NCBI RefSeq assembly: GCF_003382685.1
Contig: NZ_KZ859515.1
Span: 8,623-59,186 of the forward strand
Direction: 5' to 3'
Source of the DNA: Halorussus litoreus
GTDB taxonomy: Archaea; Halobacteriota; Halobacteria; Halobacteriales; Haladaptataceae
Length of the DNA stretch: 50,564 bases
Every line of letters starts with the position of its first letter. Position 1 is the stretch's first letter. Both the position numbers and the translations under genes were made by a program. The notes under the pieces were generated by a model. It was not told the DNA's origin and made no database searches. It saw only the letters and a program-made list of their open reading frames with translations. Below are positions 18,035 to 27,528 of this stretch, piece after piece.

Positions 18035-19069
18035 ATGGACGAAGCAGCGGTACGCGACTTGCTCCGGCAGGTCGAGGACCCAGACCTCGGCGACGACATC
18101 GTCTCGCTGAACCTCGTCAACAGCGTGTCGGTCGAGGGTGATACCGCCGAGATATCGCTCGCGCTCGGCGCGCCGTACTCGCCCCACGAGACGGAGATCG
18201 CCAACCGCGTCCGCGAAGTGCTGGGCGACCACGGCATCGAGGCCGAACTCTCCGCGCACGTCGACGACGACGTCTCGGCCGACGAGCAGGTGCTCCCGAA
18301 CGTCGAGAACATCATCGCGGTCGCCTCGGGCAAGGGTGGCGTCGGCAAGTCGACCGTCGCGGTCAACGTCGCGGCCGGACTCTCGCAGCTCGGCGCGCGC
18401 GTCGGGCTGTTCGACGCCGACGTGTACGGCCCGAACGTCCCCCGGATGGTCGACGCCGACGAGGTTCCCAGGGCCACGGAAGACGAGATCATGATCCCGC
18501 CCGAGCAGTTCGGCGTGAAGCTGATGAGCATGGCCTTTCTCGTCGGCGAGGACGACCCGGTCATCTGGCGCGGTCCGATGGTCCACAAGGTGCTCACCCA
18601 GCTCTGGGAGGACGTCGAGTGGGGCCATCTCGACTACATGGTCGTCGACCTCCCGCCGGGGACCGGCGACGCCCAGCTCACGCTCCTCCAGAGCGTGCCG
18701 GTCACGGGCGCGGTCATCGTCACGACGCCACAGGAGGTCGCCATCGACGACGCCCGGAAGGGGCTGCGGATGTTCGGCAAGCACGATACCAACGTCCTCG
18801 GCATCGCCGAGAACATGGCGACGTTCGTCTGTCCGGACTGCGGGAGCGAACACGACATCTTCGGCCGTGACGGCGGCGCGGCGTTCGCCGCGGACAACGA
18901 CATGCCGTTCCTCGGCTCCATCCCCCTCGACCCGTCGGTCCGGACCGGCGGCGACGAGGGCCGACCGATCGTGCTCGACGACGACAACGAGACGGGTGAC
19001 GCGTTCCGCGTCCTGACCGAGAGCGTGGCCAACAACGTCGGCGTGATCAGACGCCGGTCCCAACAGTGA
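18035..19069 (+). CDS. Mrp/NBP35-type iron-sulfur carrier ATPase
   Basis: A 344-residue P-loop protein. Residues 1-80 are a MIP18/DUF59-type domain (LLRQVEDPDLGDDIVSLNLV). The deviant Walker A is GKGGVGKST (99-107), followed by DADVYGPNVPRMV and VDLPPGTGDAQLTL. A CxxC pair, C266 and C269 in FVCPDCGSEHD, would bridge an Fe-S cluster in the dimer. Such proteins carry and insert [4Fe-4S] clusters. A TATA-like CCTTATC about 30 bases upstream of the ATG suggests a leaderless transcript. Three bases separate it from the small gene downstream. Confidence 0.93.
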   Translation: MDEAAVRDLLRQVEDPDLGDDIVSLNLVNSVSVEGDTAEISLALGAPYSPHETEIANRVREVLGDHGIEAELSAHVDDDVSADEQVLPNVENIIAVASGKGGVGKSTVAVNVAAGLSQLGARVGLFDADVYGPNVPRMVDADEVPRATEDEIMIPPEQFGVKLMSMAFLVGEDDPVIWRGPMVHKVLTQLWEDVEWGHLDYMVVDLPPGTGDAQLTLLQSVPVTGAVIVTTPQEVAIDDARKGLRMFGKHDTNVLGIAENMATFVCPDCGSEHDIFGRDGGAAFAADNDMPFLGSIPLDPSVRTGGDEGRPIVLDDDNETGDAFRVLTESVANNVGVIRRRSQQ

Positions 19070-19072
19070 ACC

Positions 19073-19318
19073 ATGTCCGATAATAGAGAGGGGTCCAACC
19101 AGTCGGAGACTGCCTCTGTGGAAACCGACTCCGCGGACACCGACCGCGTACAGACGCTCCGTGACATCGCCGACGACGTTCGTGGCGAGAGTTCCGAGAG
19201 CAAGCAGGTCGCGGCGCTGTTGTACCGCGTGAGCGACCTATACGACCCAGACGAGGACACTTCGCCGAAGGATATCTACGTCAACATGCGAGAGATATTG
19301 CGCACGAAGGAGTCCTGA
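19073..19318 (+). CDS. Small conserved haloarchaeal protein downstream of mrp
   Basis: An 81-residue soluble protein. The first 25 residues are low-complexity Ser/Glu/Thr/Asp. The rest reads as a compact helical domain, including LRDIADDVRGES, KQVAALLYRVSDLYDPDED and YVNMREILRTKES. It begins three bases after the mrp stop, so it is likely cotranslated and perhaps part of Fe-S handling, but no metal-binding residue is present. The family function is unknown. Confidence 0.75.
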   Translation: MSDNREGSNQSETASVETDSADTDRVQTLRDIADDVRGESSESKQVAALLYRVSDLYDPDEDTSPKDIYVNMREILRTKES

Positions 19319-19332
19319 ATCGGGCCCCGTAA

Positions 19333-20262
19333 CTACCGAATCTTGCGGACGGCTATCCAACCAACGATCAGCACCGCGACGAAGTACACTGCCGGAATAC
19401 CCTCGATCTTCTGGCCTCCGCTCAGCTTCTCGTCCAACCCCGGACTGTAGCTGGCGTTGTGATACTGGTAGTTGTCGCCCATCCACGTCGGCTTCACGGG
19501 GTCGTAGGAGGTGTTCCACACGTCGGTTTCGCTGTCGACTTCCCCAGCGAACTCGACCTGGTCCATCGCACCCTCTTCGGTGGTCAGGTTGCCGGAGTAC
19601 AGTCGTGCCTCGCCCGCAATCTCGTCGTCGCGGTCGTCGAGTAACTCGACTGTGATAGTGCGGGAACTCTCCGCCCGAACTGAGGCGGGATACAGGCTTC
19701 CGTCGGTTCCGACCGTGTGGACCATGAGCTTCGTGCTGTAGAGTTGCTTCGAGGGATTGACGAGGGTGACGTTCGCGACGGTGGATTCTTTGCCCTTGAC
19801 GGTTCCGGTCGTGAGTTCGACGTCCGCGATGTACAACGTCGGAACGTCGCCGGAGTCGGTCGAGTCGATCTCCCGAGTGAAGTTGAACTGGGTCGAGTTT
19901 CCGTACGTGTAGAAGGTGACGGTGTGGTTGTCCTCGTTGACGTTTATACCCGGGGTGATGTTGACGGTATCCGTCCGTTGCTCACCTTGGTCGAGTCGAA
20001 TGTCCTGGTTTTGGACACGTTGTCCATCGACCCGTATTATGTACCCGGTCAATTCATCATCCCACTTTGTCGGATTCTTAGCTTCAATTTGGACTCTCGA
20101 ATCAGGCCCCGAGAATGTAACGTTGAAGACAACTCCATCGCTATCCACGATAGTTCTCTTTTCGGTGGGCCCTTCGCTAACCCCCGCAGTGGCCGGTAGC
20201 GAGGTCGTTATCACTATCCCAACTGCCAAGATTGTCATACTGGAGATGAGTCCCCGTTTCAT
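19333..20262 (-). CDS. Exported, C-terminally membrane-anchored protein
   Basis: A 309-residue protein with a Sec-type signal peptide (basic MKR, hydrophobic core about residues 5-22, ATAG cleavage region) and one C-terminal helix (IPAVYFVAVLIVGWIAV) followed by RKIR, so the body faces outside. The body is strand-rich with N-glycosylation sequons (NVT, NIT, NHT, NST, NFT, NLT, NTS, NAS). Its repeating VxxVxLxNPSK-like segments suggest immunoglobulin-like folds. It begins 42 bases after the giant PKD gene on the same strand and shares its AT-richer composition; the two probably form one operon and may interact at the cell surface. The family is not recognised. Confidence 0.75.
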   Translation of the reverse strand: MKRGLISSMTILAVGIVITTSLPATAGVSEGPTEKRTIVDSDGVVFNVTFSGPDSRVQIEAKNPTKWDDELTGYIIRVDGQRVQNQDIRLDQGEQRTDTVNITPGINVNEDNHTVTFYTYGNSTQFNFTREIDSTDSGDVPTLYIADVELTTGTVKGKESTVANVTLVNPSKQLYSTKLMVHTVGTDGSLYPASVRAESSRTITVELLDDRDDEIAGEARLYSGNLTTEEGAMDQVEFAGEVDSETDVWNTSYDPVKPTWMGDNYQYHNASYSPGLDEKLSGGQKIEGIPAVYFVAVLIVGWIAVRKIR

Positions 20263-20304
20263 TTATATCGGCTATCTTTGGAGCTCATTTATTGATTTCG
20301 GTCC

Positions 20305-23300
20305 TTAACAGAGTCCCTTTAGCTCGCACTCATCGTCCGTTTCTCGGTTGTCTGTGACCGAGCGTCGAATCTCTGACGGCGCTCTCACTCCGTCGAATGT
20401 CTTCTCCTCAGTCGTTCTTTCGACGGAGCGGACGACTTTCTTTCCAGTTTCGACGTTGTAGTACTGTTGCACCCGATTACCGACAACTGTGGCCGACGTC
20501 TCGACGACGCGACTCTCGTTCTCGAACTGCGAAGTGACCTGTCGGGTCGTGCCCGTTTGCTTGCGCAGCGCCCACTCAGTGTTCCTGATCGACTCGCCAA
20601 TCTGCCAATCATCTCTCGACGATAGTTGGCGAGCTAGTATCGAGTCAGTTGTCGATTGCCGCTGCTGCCATTCGTACTGCGCGGGTCGAACTAACTTATC
20701 TCGTGCCGCGACGTATCGGTTGACCGTCTTCGTGTATTCTTCCTTCTCTGCGATCTCGTACTGGGTCTCGTACTCGGCATCTTCGATTTTCACCCGTCTC
20801 GTTTCACCCGTCGGACTGTGATGACTGGCGTAGCGCGACGGCGCCCAGTACGTCTCCGTTCGAGTAACAGTGTAGGTGTACGTGTACGTCGTGGTGTAGG
20901 TCCGCGTCTCCGTCGCGTAGTACGTGTACGTCGTGGTAGTGGTGTAACAGCCGTGGCCGGGGATGCAGTGGGTAACCGTTCGCGTCCCAGTGTGGGGAAC
21001 TTGCACGGTTCTCGTGCGAGTGGCCGTCCGGGTCCCCGTTCTCTGTACCTCGTCCTCGTACTGATACTGCCGTTGGGTCTGGTACTCTGCTGAATCGACG
21101 ACAACTTCTCGCGATTGACCCGTGTACTCACCGTTCCAGAGATCCCCGTCGTACCAGTCTGTCCTCCATTTTGCAGTACTGGCACTGTACCAGCTAGTAC
21201 TCGTCCTCGTTCGGGCTACTTCCTCTTGAGTCGTTCCGCCCGGGTACCAGCCCTGTCGGCTCTCAAGGAACATTCCTCTGTGGATGGTGGAATCGAACTC
21301 ACGCTCTACTTGCTCATACTCCGCGTCCTGCACTTTGACGCGTTCTTCGAGGACGTGTTTAGTCTCCTGTCGCTTCGTCTCGACAGAATATCCGTCTTCG
21401 AGGAACGCGTCGCGCTCTTCTTTCGACTCGACCGTTTTCTCACTTATCTGTGGTTTTTCCACCGTGTAGTTAAGGCTCTGGACGGTCGTGTTCGCCCAGT
21501 ACGTCTTATCCGGGAGGAGGACGTTCGTTTCGCGGAACTCGATCTGGTCTGTTTTCTTTTCGTTGTCCCTGTTGTACACCGTTATCGTCGGCGTCTCCGA
21601 GCCGGGAATGAGTTCGGAAGCCGGTATCTCCACGATGCCAACGTACTGATACGCGTCCTCGGTCGCGTTTGAATGTCCGCTATCATACGTCTCGACCAGT
21701 TGCCATTTTTTCAGTTTTGCCTTCGAGTTCGAAACGTCGACACCGAGCTCAAATTCGTCGTAGTACGACACCTTCGAGAAGTGGAACGCTTTCGTCTCGA
21801 CTCGGACTCGAACGGTCTCGTTGGGGAAGTATGGCCCTTCCGTGATTTCTGCTGTACCTCTCAAGTTCGGGACGAAGTGCGACAGGAAATCCATAGTCCG
21901 CTTGGTACGGAGTCGGTGTTCGTCTTCGACGATACTCGCTGCGTCCTCGTATGCACCGAATTTGGCGGTGGTATTGTCCGGTTTCGTCGGTTCTGCTCCG
22001 TACTTCCAGATGTACTTTAGCTCTGTTCCATCAGGGTCGAAAGATTTGCTGGCGTCGACGAGGATTCCGTGTTCCCTGGTGATGTAGTCCTCCGTTCCGT
22101 CGTTGAGAACGTCAAGACGGAGCTCGGGTTTGCTCGGAACAACGTCGAACGTATCTTTCTCATTGTTTTTTGACTCAATAGAGTCGACTTTGAATTTAGA
22201 GTCTACTTTGTACTGGCCGGGAATGGAACCTGCCCAGTACGTTTCTACCGTGATGACATCCTTATCTGCATCGTACTCCTGATTCGGTCGATAGCCGTCC
22301 GTTTCTACCGGTATCGTTTCACCAATTTCTCCTGTCTCTACAGTAACGTTCTCCGGATCGACCCCGTTCAGATCGACCTTCAGCACGTGGTGGGCCGCGT
22401 AGCGACTCGGATCTATACGTTCGTGATAGGAGTCTACCGGTCCGTTGACGAACTCCGAGCGAACGATCTCGGGGTCCTCCACTGGGACGATGTAACGACT
22501 CACCTCGGTCGTCTGTCCCCTCACGTCGGTCGCGACGACAGTCACCGAGTAGCGTTCGCCCGGTTCGAAATCGCCGTGCGAAAACGGAAGCGTTCGCTGA
22601 CGGTCCATGTGCAACTGCTCGCGTTCGCGGACAGTCGGGTCCGAAACCGCGACGGTCTCCCCGTCGACTTCGACGCGAAGCGAGTCGAGATTCTCGTACT
22701 CGTCGGTCGCGGACGCCATGCCCGAAATCGCCTCCCAGCGGTCGAGCGACCCGAGGGAGACGCTCGGCTTCGGGTCCGCGGTGACGGTCGTCGTGCCGTC
22801 GGCGAACGTCGCCACGCTCTCGGAGCCGTCGGTGTAGCTCACGACCGCGTACAGGGTGTGGTCACCCGGTTCCCACGCTCGAACGAGCGTCAGACCCGTT
22901 CCCACGCGCTCGGCGACGTTTCGCCACTCGACCGACTCGATCAGGTCGTCCGACGCGTTCGTTCGAACGTGATACCCGCCGCGAAGCGGCTCCGTGCCGG
23001 TGACGACCGCGTCGCCGACAACAGTGGGGTCGTGGCCGTCCGCGATGGGCGAATCGGAGTCCGACGATTCGGGATCGGTCGTTCCGGAGTCGGGCGTGCC
23101 CGAGCCGGACGTGCCACCGCCTGACGGTCCGTCCTCCGGCCCGTCACCGGAGCCGCCGGTCTCGCTCTCGGGCTGGACCGACACGGATAGCGAACTCGAC
23201 GCCGACTGGCCGTCGGCGTCGTGGACGGTCGCGGTGACCGTTCGCTGGTCGGCGGTCGGGAAGCGCTTCGTGACTTCGGCGGTCCCTTGGTCCGCCGAGA

Positions 23301-23892
23301 GCGAGTGGTTCGCGAACTCGGTGCCGTCGACCATCCAGACGACGTAGTCGAGGGCCGCGGTGCCGGCGTCGAGGTCCGCGGTGTATGTCCCGGTTGTTCC
23401 TTCGGTCGGTTGTTCGGGGCCGGAGAGCGCGATGTTGGGCTCCGTACCGGGCGATACCTCCACGTAGAGCGTGTCGGACTGGGTCGCGCCGTCGTCGTCG
23501 GTGACCGTGAGCGTGACGCGATACTCACCGACCTGCGAGGGCTCGAAGGAGGTCCGGGCGCAGTCGGCGCAGTCGGGCGAGACGGTCGCGTCGTCCGGGG
23601 TTCGGACGGACCAGTCGTAGCGTTCGATCTCTCCGTCGGGGTCGCGCGACCCCGTTCCGTCGAGCAGTACCGTCGCGCCGCGAGTCACCGCTTGGTCGAG
23701 CCCCGCGTCCGCCAGTGGGGCGTCGTTATCTGTCGGGATTCCATTCTGAATCGCGTTGGCATTCTGTATCGCTGCGACGTTCTGCGTCGCAGTGGCGTTC
23801 GCGGAGAACGCCCCGTCACCCGCGACTGGGCCGACGGCGACTGAACTGGCAACCAGTAGGACGACGACGGCGAGTGAAGCCTTCCTCCACAT
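20305..23892 (-). CDS. Giant exported PKD-domain protein with Thr/Tyr/Arg-rich repeats
   Basis: A 1195-residue protein with a signal peptide (MWRKASLAVVVLLVASSVAV...VAG). A PKD domain follows at about residues 55-150, with AGLDQAVTRGATVLLDGTGS and YRVTLTVTDDDGA. A second Ig-like domain precedes a Gly/Ser/Asp linker near 240-290. The middle (300-830) is strand-rich. Residues about 840-1100 hold three copies of a (D/S)AEYxxQ motif (VQDAEYEQV, VDSAEYQTQ, IEDAEYETQ) around a run of alternating Thr/Tyr/Arg with HCIPGHGC in it. There is no C-terminal membrane helix; it ends ECELKGLC. From about 20.3 to 22.4 kb the DNA is AT-richer than the flanks. It is probably a surface or secreted protein of unknown role, perhaps adhesive. 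Confidence 0.8.
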   Translation of the reverse strand: MWRKASLAVVVLLVASSVAVGPVAGDGAFSANATATQNVAAIQNANAIQNGIPTDNDAPLADAGLDQAVTRGATVLLDGTGSRDPDGEIERYDWSVRTPDDATVSPDCADCARTSFEPSQVGEYRVTLTVTDDDGATQSDTLYVEVSPGTEPNIALSGPEQPTEGTTGTYTADLDAGTAALDYVVWMVDGTEFANHSLSADQGTAEVTKRFPTADQRTVTATVHDADGQSASSSLSVSVQPESETGGSGDGPEDGPSGGGTSGSGTPDSGTTDPESSDSDSPIADGHDPTVVGDAVVTGTEPLRGGYHVRTNASDDLIESVEWRNVAERVGTGLTLVRAWEPGDHTLYAVVSYTDGSESVATFADGTTTVTADPKPSVSLGSLDRWEAISGMASATDEYENLDSLRVEVDGETVAVSDPTVREREQLHMDRQRTLPFSHGDFEPGERYSVTVVATDVRGQTTEVSRYIVPVEDPEIVRSEFVNGPVDSYHERIDPSRYAAHHVLKVDLNGVDPENVTVETGEIGETIPVETDGYRPNQEYDADKDVITVETYWAGSIPGQYKVDSKFKVDSIESKNNEKDTFDVVPSKPELRLDVLNDGTEDYITREHGILVDASKSFDPDGTELKYIWKYGAEPTKPDNTTAKFGAYEDAASIVEDEHRLRTKRTMDFLSHFVPNLRGTAEITEGPYFPNETVRVRVETKAFHFSKVSYYDEFELGVDVSNSKAKLKKWQLVETYDSGHSNATEDAYQYVGIVEIPASELIPGSETPTITVYNRDNEKKTDQIEFRETNVLLPDKTYWANTTVQSLNYTVEKPQISEKTVESKEERDAFLEDGYSVETKRQETKHVLEERVKVQDAEYEQVEREFDSTIHRGMFLESRQGWYPGGTTQEEVARTRTSTSWYSASTAKWRTDWYDGDLWNGEYTGQSREVVVDSAEYQTQRQYQYEDEVQRTGTRTATRTRTVQVPHTGTRTVTHCIPGHGCYTTTTTYTYYATETRTYTTTYTYTYTVTRTETYWAPSRYASHHSPTGETRRVKIEDAEYETQYEIAEKEEYTKTVNRYVAARDKLVRPAQYEWQQRQSTTDSILARQLSSRDDWQIGESIRNTEWALRKQTGTTRQVTSQFENESRVVETSATVVGNRVQQYYNVETGKKVVRSVERTTEEKTFDGVRAPSEIRRSVTDNRETDDECELKGLC

Positions 23893-23915
23893 GCGAGGTG
23901 TTTCCCGCGCTTTCT

Positions 23916-23927
23916 CTTATATAATTT
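23916..23927 (-). promoter_or_regulatory. TATA box of the PKD-protein gene
   Basis: AAATTATATAAG on the minus strand lies 24-35 bases before the ATG at 23892, the spacing of a leaderless haloarchaeal gene. A second AT-rich block (AAAATTTATATGG) lies about 25 bases further upstream. Confidence 0.6.
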
Positions 23928-24132
23928 CGTATCTAAAGAAACAAAATTTATATGGTGGTGAATTTGACAGCCGGAAAATGGTAAGTGGGTTCAGCTCCAC
24001 GTTCGGCTCGTGCGAACGATTCTCTCGATCCGCCAAACCCTCACGAAAGATGCTTGCTAATCTATAGCAAAGGCTTTACTGTATCCACCCCGAAACTACG
24101 AATACTGGGCCTAACGGCCGTGAGATTACAAT

Positions 24133-26043
24133 ATGACCGACGACGAACTTATCTGGCGAATCGCTGGTGGTTCCGGCGACGGAATCGACTCGACGAGCCA
24201 GAACTTCGCCAAAGCGATGATGCGCTCGGGCCTGAACGTCTTCACGCACCGCCACTATCCGTCGCGCATCCGCGGCGGCCACACGTACGTGGAAATCCGC
24301 GCGAAGGACGACCCCGTCAAGTCGCGCGGTGACGGCTACAACTTCCTGCTGGCGCTGGGCGACAGCTTCGCCCGGAACCCACAGGAGGAGGCCTACTACG
24401 GCAACGAGGAGATCAAGCCGCTGTCGGAGAACCTCGACGAACTCCGGGAGGGCGGCGTCATCGTCTACGACGCGGGGCTGCTTGACACCGACGAGATCGA
24501 GAACTTCGACGAGCGCGTCGAGGAGAACGACTGGCACGTGTACGACCTGGACCTCCGCGGCCTCGCCAAGGAGCACGGCCGCGAGGTCATGCGCAACACC
24601 GCCGGTGTAGGCGCGACGGCCGCGCTGCTCGACATCGACCTCGCCCCTATCGAGAGTCTGATGGAGGACGCGATGAGTGGCGACGTGCTGGAGGCCAACC
24701 TCCAGATCCTCCACGAGGCGTACGAGTCGGTCCGGGACGACTACGAGCACACCCACGACCTCCGCGCGCCGAAAGCCGAGGAGGGCACCGACGGCGAGCA
24801 GGTGCTCGTCTCGGGCTCGCACGGCATCGCGTACGGCGCGCTCGACGAGGGCTGTCGGTTCATCTCGGGCTACCCGATGACACCGTGGACCGACGTGTTC
24901 ACCATCATGACCCAGCACCTGCCGGAGTTCGGCGGTATCTCCGAGCAGGTCGAAGACGAGATCGCCGCGGCGTCGCTGGCCATCGGTGCGAGCCACGCGG
25001 GCGCGAAGGCGATGTCCGGCTCGTCGGGCGGCGGCTTCGCGCTGATGTCCGAACCGCTCGGGCTCGCGGAGATGACCGAGACGCCGATCGTGCTCGTGGA
25101 GGCGATGCGGGCGGGTCCCTCGACCGGGATGCCGACCAAGCCCGAGCAGGGCGACCTCGAACACGTCCTGTACACCTCGCAGGGCGACTCGAACCGCGTC
25201 GTGTTCGCGCCGGGCGACCCCGCGGAGGCGTACGAGCAGACCCGGAAGGCGTTCGAACTCGCCTACGACTACCAGATTCCGGCCATCGTGCTGTACGATC
25301 AGAAGCTCTCTGGCGGCCACCAGACTGTCTCCGAGGCGGTCTTCGACGAGGAGCCCAACCCCGACCTCGGCAGCGTCGTGAGCGAACAGGACCTCGAAGA
25401 GGCCGCACAGGAGGCCGGCCGGTTCAAGCGCTTCATGTACGACGACGAGGAGGGCAGCGGCTTCGGCGGCGTCAGTCGCCGCTCGCTCCCCGGCCAGAAG
25501 GGCGGCAACTACCTCGCGTCGGGTAACGAGCACAACGAGGTCGGCCACATCAGCGAGGACCCCGACAACCGCGTCATCCAGATGAATCGCCGGATGGCCA
25601 AGCTCGACGCCATCCACGAGGAACTCTCGGAGAACGCCGACCACCAGCCGGTGTACGGCCCCGAAGACGCCGAGTACGGCGTCCTGAGCTTCGGCTCGAC
25701 CAAGGGTGTCGTCGAGGAAGCGGTCGACATCCTCAACGAGGACGGCCACTCCGTCAAGGCGATGAACGTCAGCGACATCATGCCGTTCGCCAACGACGAG
25801 GTGACCGCGTTCTTAGAGAGCGTCGACGAGGCGCTGGTCGTCGAGATGAACGCGACCGCGCAGTTCCGCCGACACATCCAGGGCCAGCTCGGCCGGTTCG
25901 GCGACAAGCTGTACAGCCTGCTCAAGTACGACGGCAACCCGTTCGAGCCCAGCGAGGTCGCGGCCGGGTTCCGCGCGCGGATCGGCGACGAGGCCGATCT
26001 GAGCCAGTACAACGTTCGCATCGAGTCCGCAACGGGTGACTGA
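24133..26043 (+). CDS. porA: Pyruvate:ferredoxin oxidoreductase, alpha (gamma-alpha fusion) subunit
   Basis: A 636-residue fusion. The N-terminal 200 residues are the gamma domain (IWRIAGGSGDGIDSTSQNF, HRHYPSRIRGGHTYVEIRAK). The alpha domain follows from about residue 225 (GSHGIAYGALDEGCRFISGYPMTPWTD...SSGGGFALMSEPLGLAEMTETP), and a C-terminal domain starts near residue 510. With the beta subunit it converts a 2-oxo acid and CoA to acyl-CoA, CO2 and reduced ferredoxin. The lengths (636 and 311) fit haloarchaeal pyruvate-type rather than the shorter 2-oxoglutarate-type enzymes. That assignment rests on family memory, not a distinct active-site residue. Two bases separate it from porB. Confidence 0.85.
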   Translation: MTDDELIWRIAGGSGDGIDSTSQNFAKAMMRSGLNVFTHRHYPSRIRGGHTYVEIRAKDDPVKSRGDGYNFLLALGDSFARNPQEEAYYGNEEIKPLSENLDELREGGVIVYDAGLLDTDEIENFDERVEENDWHVYDLDLRGLAKEHGREVMRNTAGVGATAALLDIDLAPIESLMEDAMSGDVLEANLQILHEAYESVRDDYEHTHDLRAPKAEEGTDGEQVLVSGSHGIAYGALDEGCRFISGYPMTPWTDVFTIMTQHLPEFGGISEQVEDEIAAASLAIGASHAGAKAMSGSSGGGFALMSEPLGLAEMTETPIVLVEAMRAGPSTGMPTKPEQGDLEHVLYTSQGDSNRVVFAPGDPAEAYEQTRKAFELAYDYQIPAIVLYDQKLSGGHQTVSEAVFDEEPNPDLGSVVSEQDLEEAAQEAGRFKRFMYDDEEGSGFGGVSRRSLPGQKGGNYLASGNEHNEVGHISEDPDNRVIQMNRRMAKLDAIHEELSENADHQPVYGPEDAEYGVLSFGSTKGVVEEAVDILNEDGHSVKAMNVSDIMPFANDEVTAFLESVDEALVVEMNATAQFRRHIQGQLGRFGDKLYSLLKYDGNPFEPSEVAAGFRARIGDEADLSQYNVRIESATGD

Positions 26044-26045
26044 TC

Positions 26046-26981
26046 ATGAGTGCATTCAATGCCATCGGCGAGGACCGAGAGATAGACCGCGACGAGTTCA
26101 CGCCCGAGATCGAACCGCAGGCCACGTGGTGTCCGGGCTGCGGGGACTTCGGCGTGCTGAAGTCGCTGAAACAGGCCATGCCAGAGGTCGGGCGCAACCC
26201 CGAGGAGGCGCTGCTCGTCACGGGCATCGGCTGTTCGGGGAAGCTGTCGAGCTACTTCCGTAGCTACGGCTTCCACTCCATCCACGGCCGTTCGCTGCCG
26301 GTCGCACGTGCCGCCAAGATGGCCAACCCGGACCTCGAAGTCATCGCGGCGGGCGGCGACGGCGACGGCTACGGCATCGGCGGGAACCACTTCATGCACA
26401 CCGCCCGGGAGAACCACGACATGACCTACATCGTCTTCGACAACGAGATCTTCGGGCTCACGAAGGGCCAGACCTCCCCGACGAGCCCGAAGGGCCACAA
26501 GTCGAAGACCCAGCCCCACGGGAGCGCCAAGCAGCCCATCCGGCCGCTCTCGCTGGCGCTGACCTCGGGCGCGTCGTTCGTCGCCCGGACCGCGGCGGTC
26601 AACCCGAACCAGGCCAAGGAGATTCTCGTGGAGGCGATGGAGCACGACGGCTTCGCCCACGTAGACTTCCTCACGCAGTGCCCGACGTGGAACAAGGACG
26701 CCAAGCAGTACGTCCCGTACATCGACGTGCAGGACAGCGACGACTACGACTTCGACATCACGAACCGCGGCGAGGCCGCGGAGATGATGCAGGAGGCCGA
26801 GGACGCCCTCTACGAGGGCGAGGTTCTGACCGGCCGGTTCTACAAGGACAGCGACCGGCCGTCCTATCAGGCGGAGAAGCAGGCCACGGGCGACATGCCC
26901 GAGGAACCGCTGGCCGAGCGCTACTTCGACGACGACTACGAGTGGGAGCGCAGCTACGACCTGCTCGACCGCCACAAGTAG
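26046..26981 (+). CDS. porB: Pyruvate:ferredoxin oxidoreductase, beta subunit
   Basis: A 311-residue thiamine-diphosphate and [4Fe-4S] subunit. Cluster cysteines are in WCPGCGDFG and GIGCSGK, with a fourth in FLTQCPTWN. The TPP/Mg motif is GGDGDGYGIGGNHF. LTKGQTSPTSPKG is a conserved substrate-side segment. It completes the porA enzyme and is the last gene of a two-gene operon. An Lrp-type regulator lies about 550 bases downstream on the same strand. Confidence 0.87.
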   Translation: MSAFNAIGEDREIDRDEFTPEIEPQATWCPGCGDFGVLKSLKQAMPEVGRNPEEALLVTGIGCSGKLSSYFRSYGFHSIHGRSLPVARAAKMANPDLEVIAAGGDGDGYGIGGNHFMHTARENHDMTYIVFDNEIFGLTKGQTSPTSPKGHKSKTQPHGSAKQPIRPLSLALTSGASFVARTAAVNPNQAKEILVEAMEHDGFAHVDFLTQCPTWNKDAKQYVPYIDVQDSDDYDFDITNRGEAAEMMQEAEDALYEGEVLTGRFYKDSDRPSYQAEKQATGDMPEEPLAERYFDDDYEWERSYDLLDRHK

Positions 26982-27117
26982 CGCCGGCTCCTCCTTCGGA
27001 GTCGCGGCCGTCGAATTCCGGTTTGCGTTCGTCGATTCTCCGTTTTCGCGTTCGAGTGTCGCGCGACTGCTGCTCTCCGTCGGCAGTCGCAGGCTATCGG
27101 TGCCGTCAGCCGGACGG

Positions 27118-27348
27118 TCACTCGTCGGGTGCGAACGCGGCCGCCGACCGCGCGTCGCTCTCCTGGCCGTCTTCTCCCTCGGTCCCTCCGTTCTCGCCGC
27201 TCTCCTCGTCGGTTTCTCCCTCCTCGTCCTCGCCACCCTCTCCGTCTTCACTGTCTCCTTCCCCGCCGGGCAGTCCGCAGCCGGCGAGACCGAGGGTCGA
27301 CATCGCGACTGTCGTCTGCACCACCCGTCGACGCGACCAGTTGGTCAT
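27118..27348 (-). CDS. Small Tat lipoprotein with acidic tail
   Basis: A 76-residue protein. The N-terminus MTNWSRRRVVQTTVAM has a twin-arginine motif, followed by a short hydrophobic stretch and the lipobox LAGC. About 45 residues of Gly/Glu/Asp/Ser follow, ending FAPDE. This is a typical haloarchaeal Tat-exported lipoprotein N-terminus attached to a short acidic tail, so the mature protein is almost entirely low complexity. It may be a truncated or degenerate lipoprotein. The start at 27348 is chosen because the twin arginines follow at once. Confidence 0.6.
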   Translation of the reverse strand: MTNWSRRRVVQTTVAMSTLGLAGCGLPGGEGDSEDGEGGEDEEGETDEESGENGGTEGEDGQESDARSAAAFAPDE

Positions 27349-27528
27349 GGCAGGGGATACGCTCGGGCGTTGGAAAAGCGCGACGACCGACCGACCATTG
27401 TCGGATTTCACGGCGTCGAGCGAGCGCGCGAGTCCGGTTTCGGTCACTTACTCAACTGTTTTCCGTCACGTCCGCGACCGTTTTCCGGTTCGCAAGGTAT
27501 TTTTTCCCGTATCCGAAATACACTCCCA

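Noticed and set aside
24076-25749. Long open frame (557 codons) on the minus strand opposite porA
   Set aside because: It is antisense to a clear porA gene. High-GC codon use leaves few stops on the opposite strand. Its protein is rich in Val/Arg/His/Leu without domain order.
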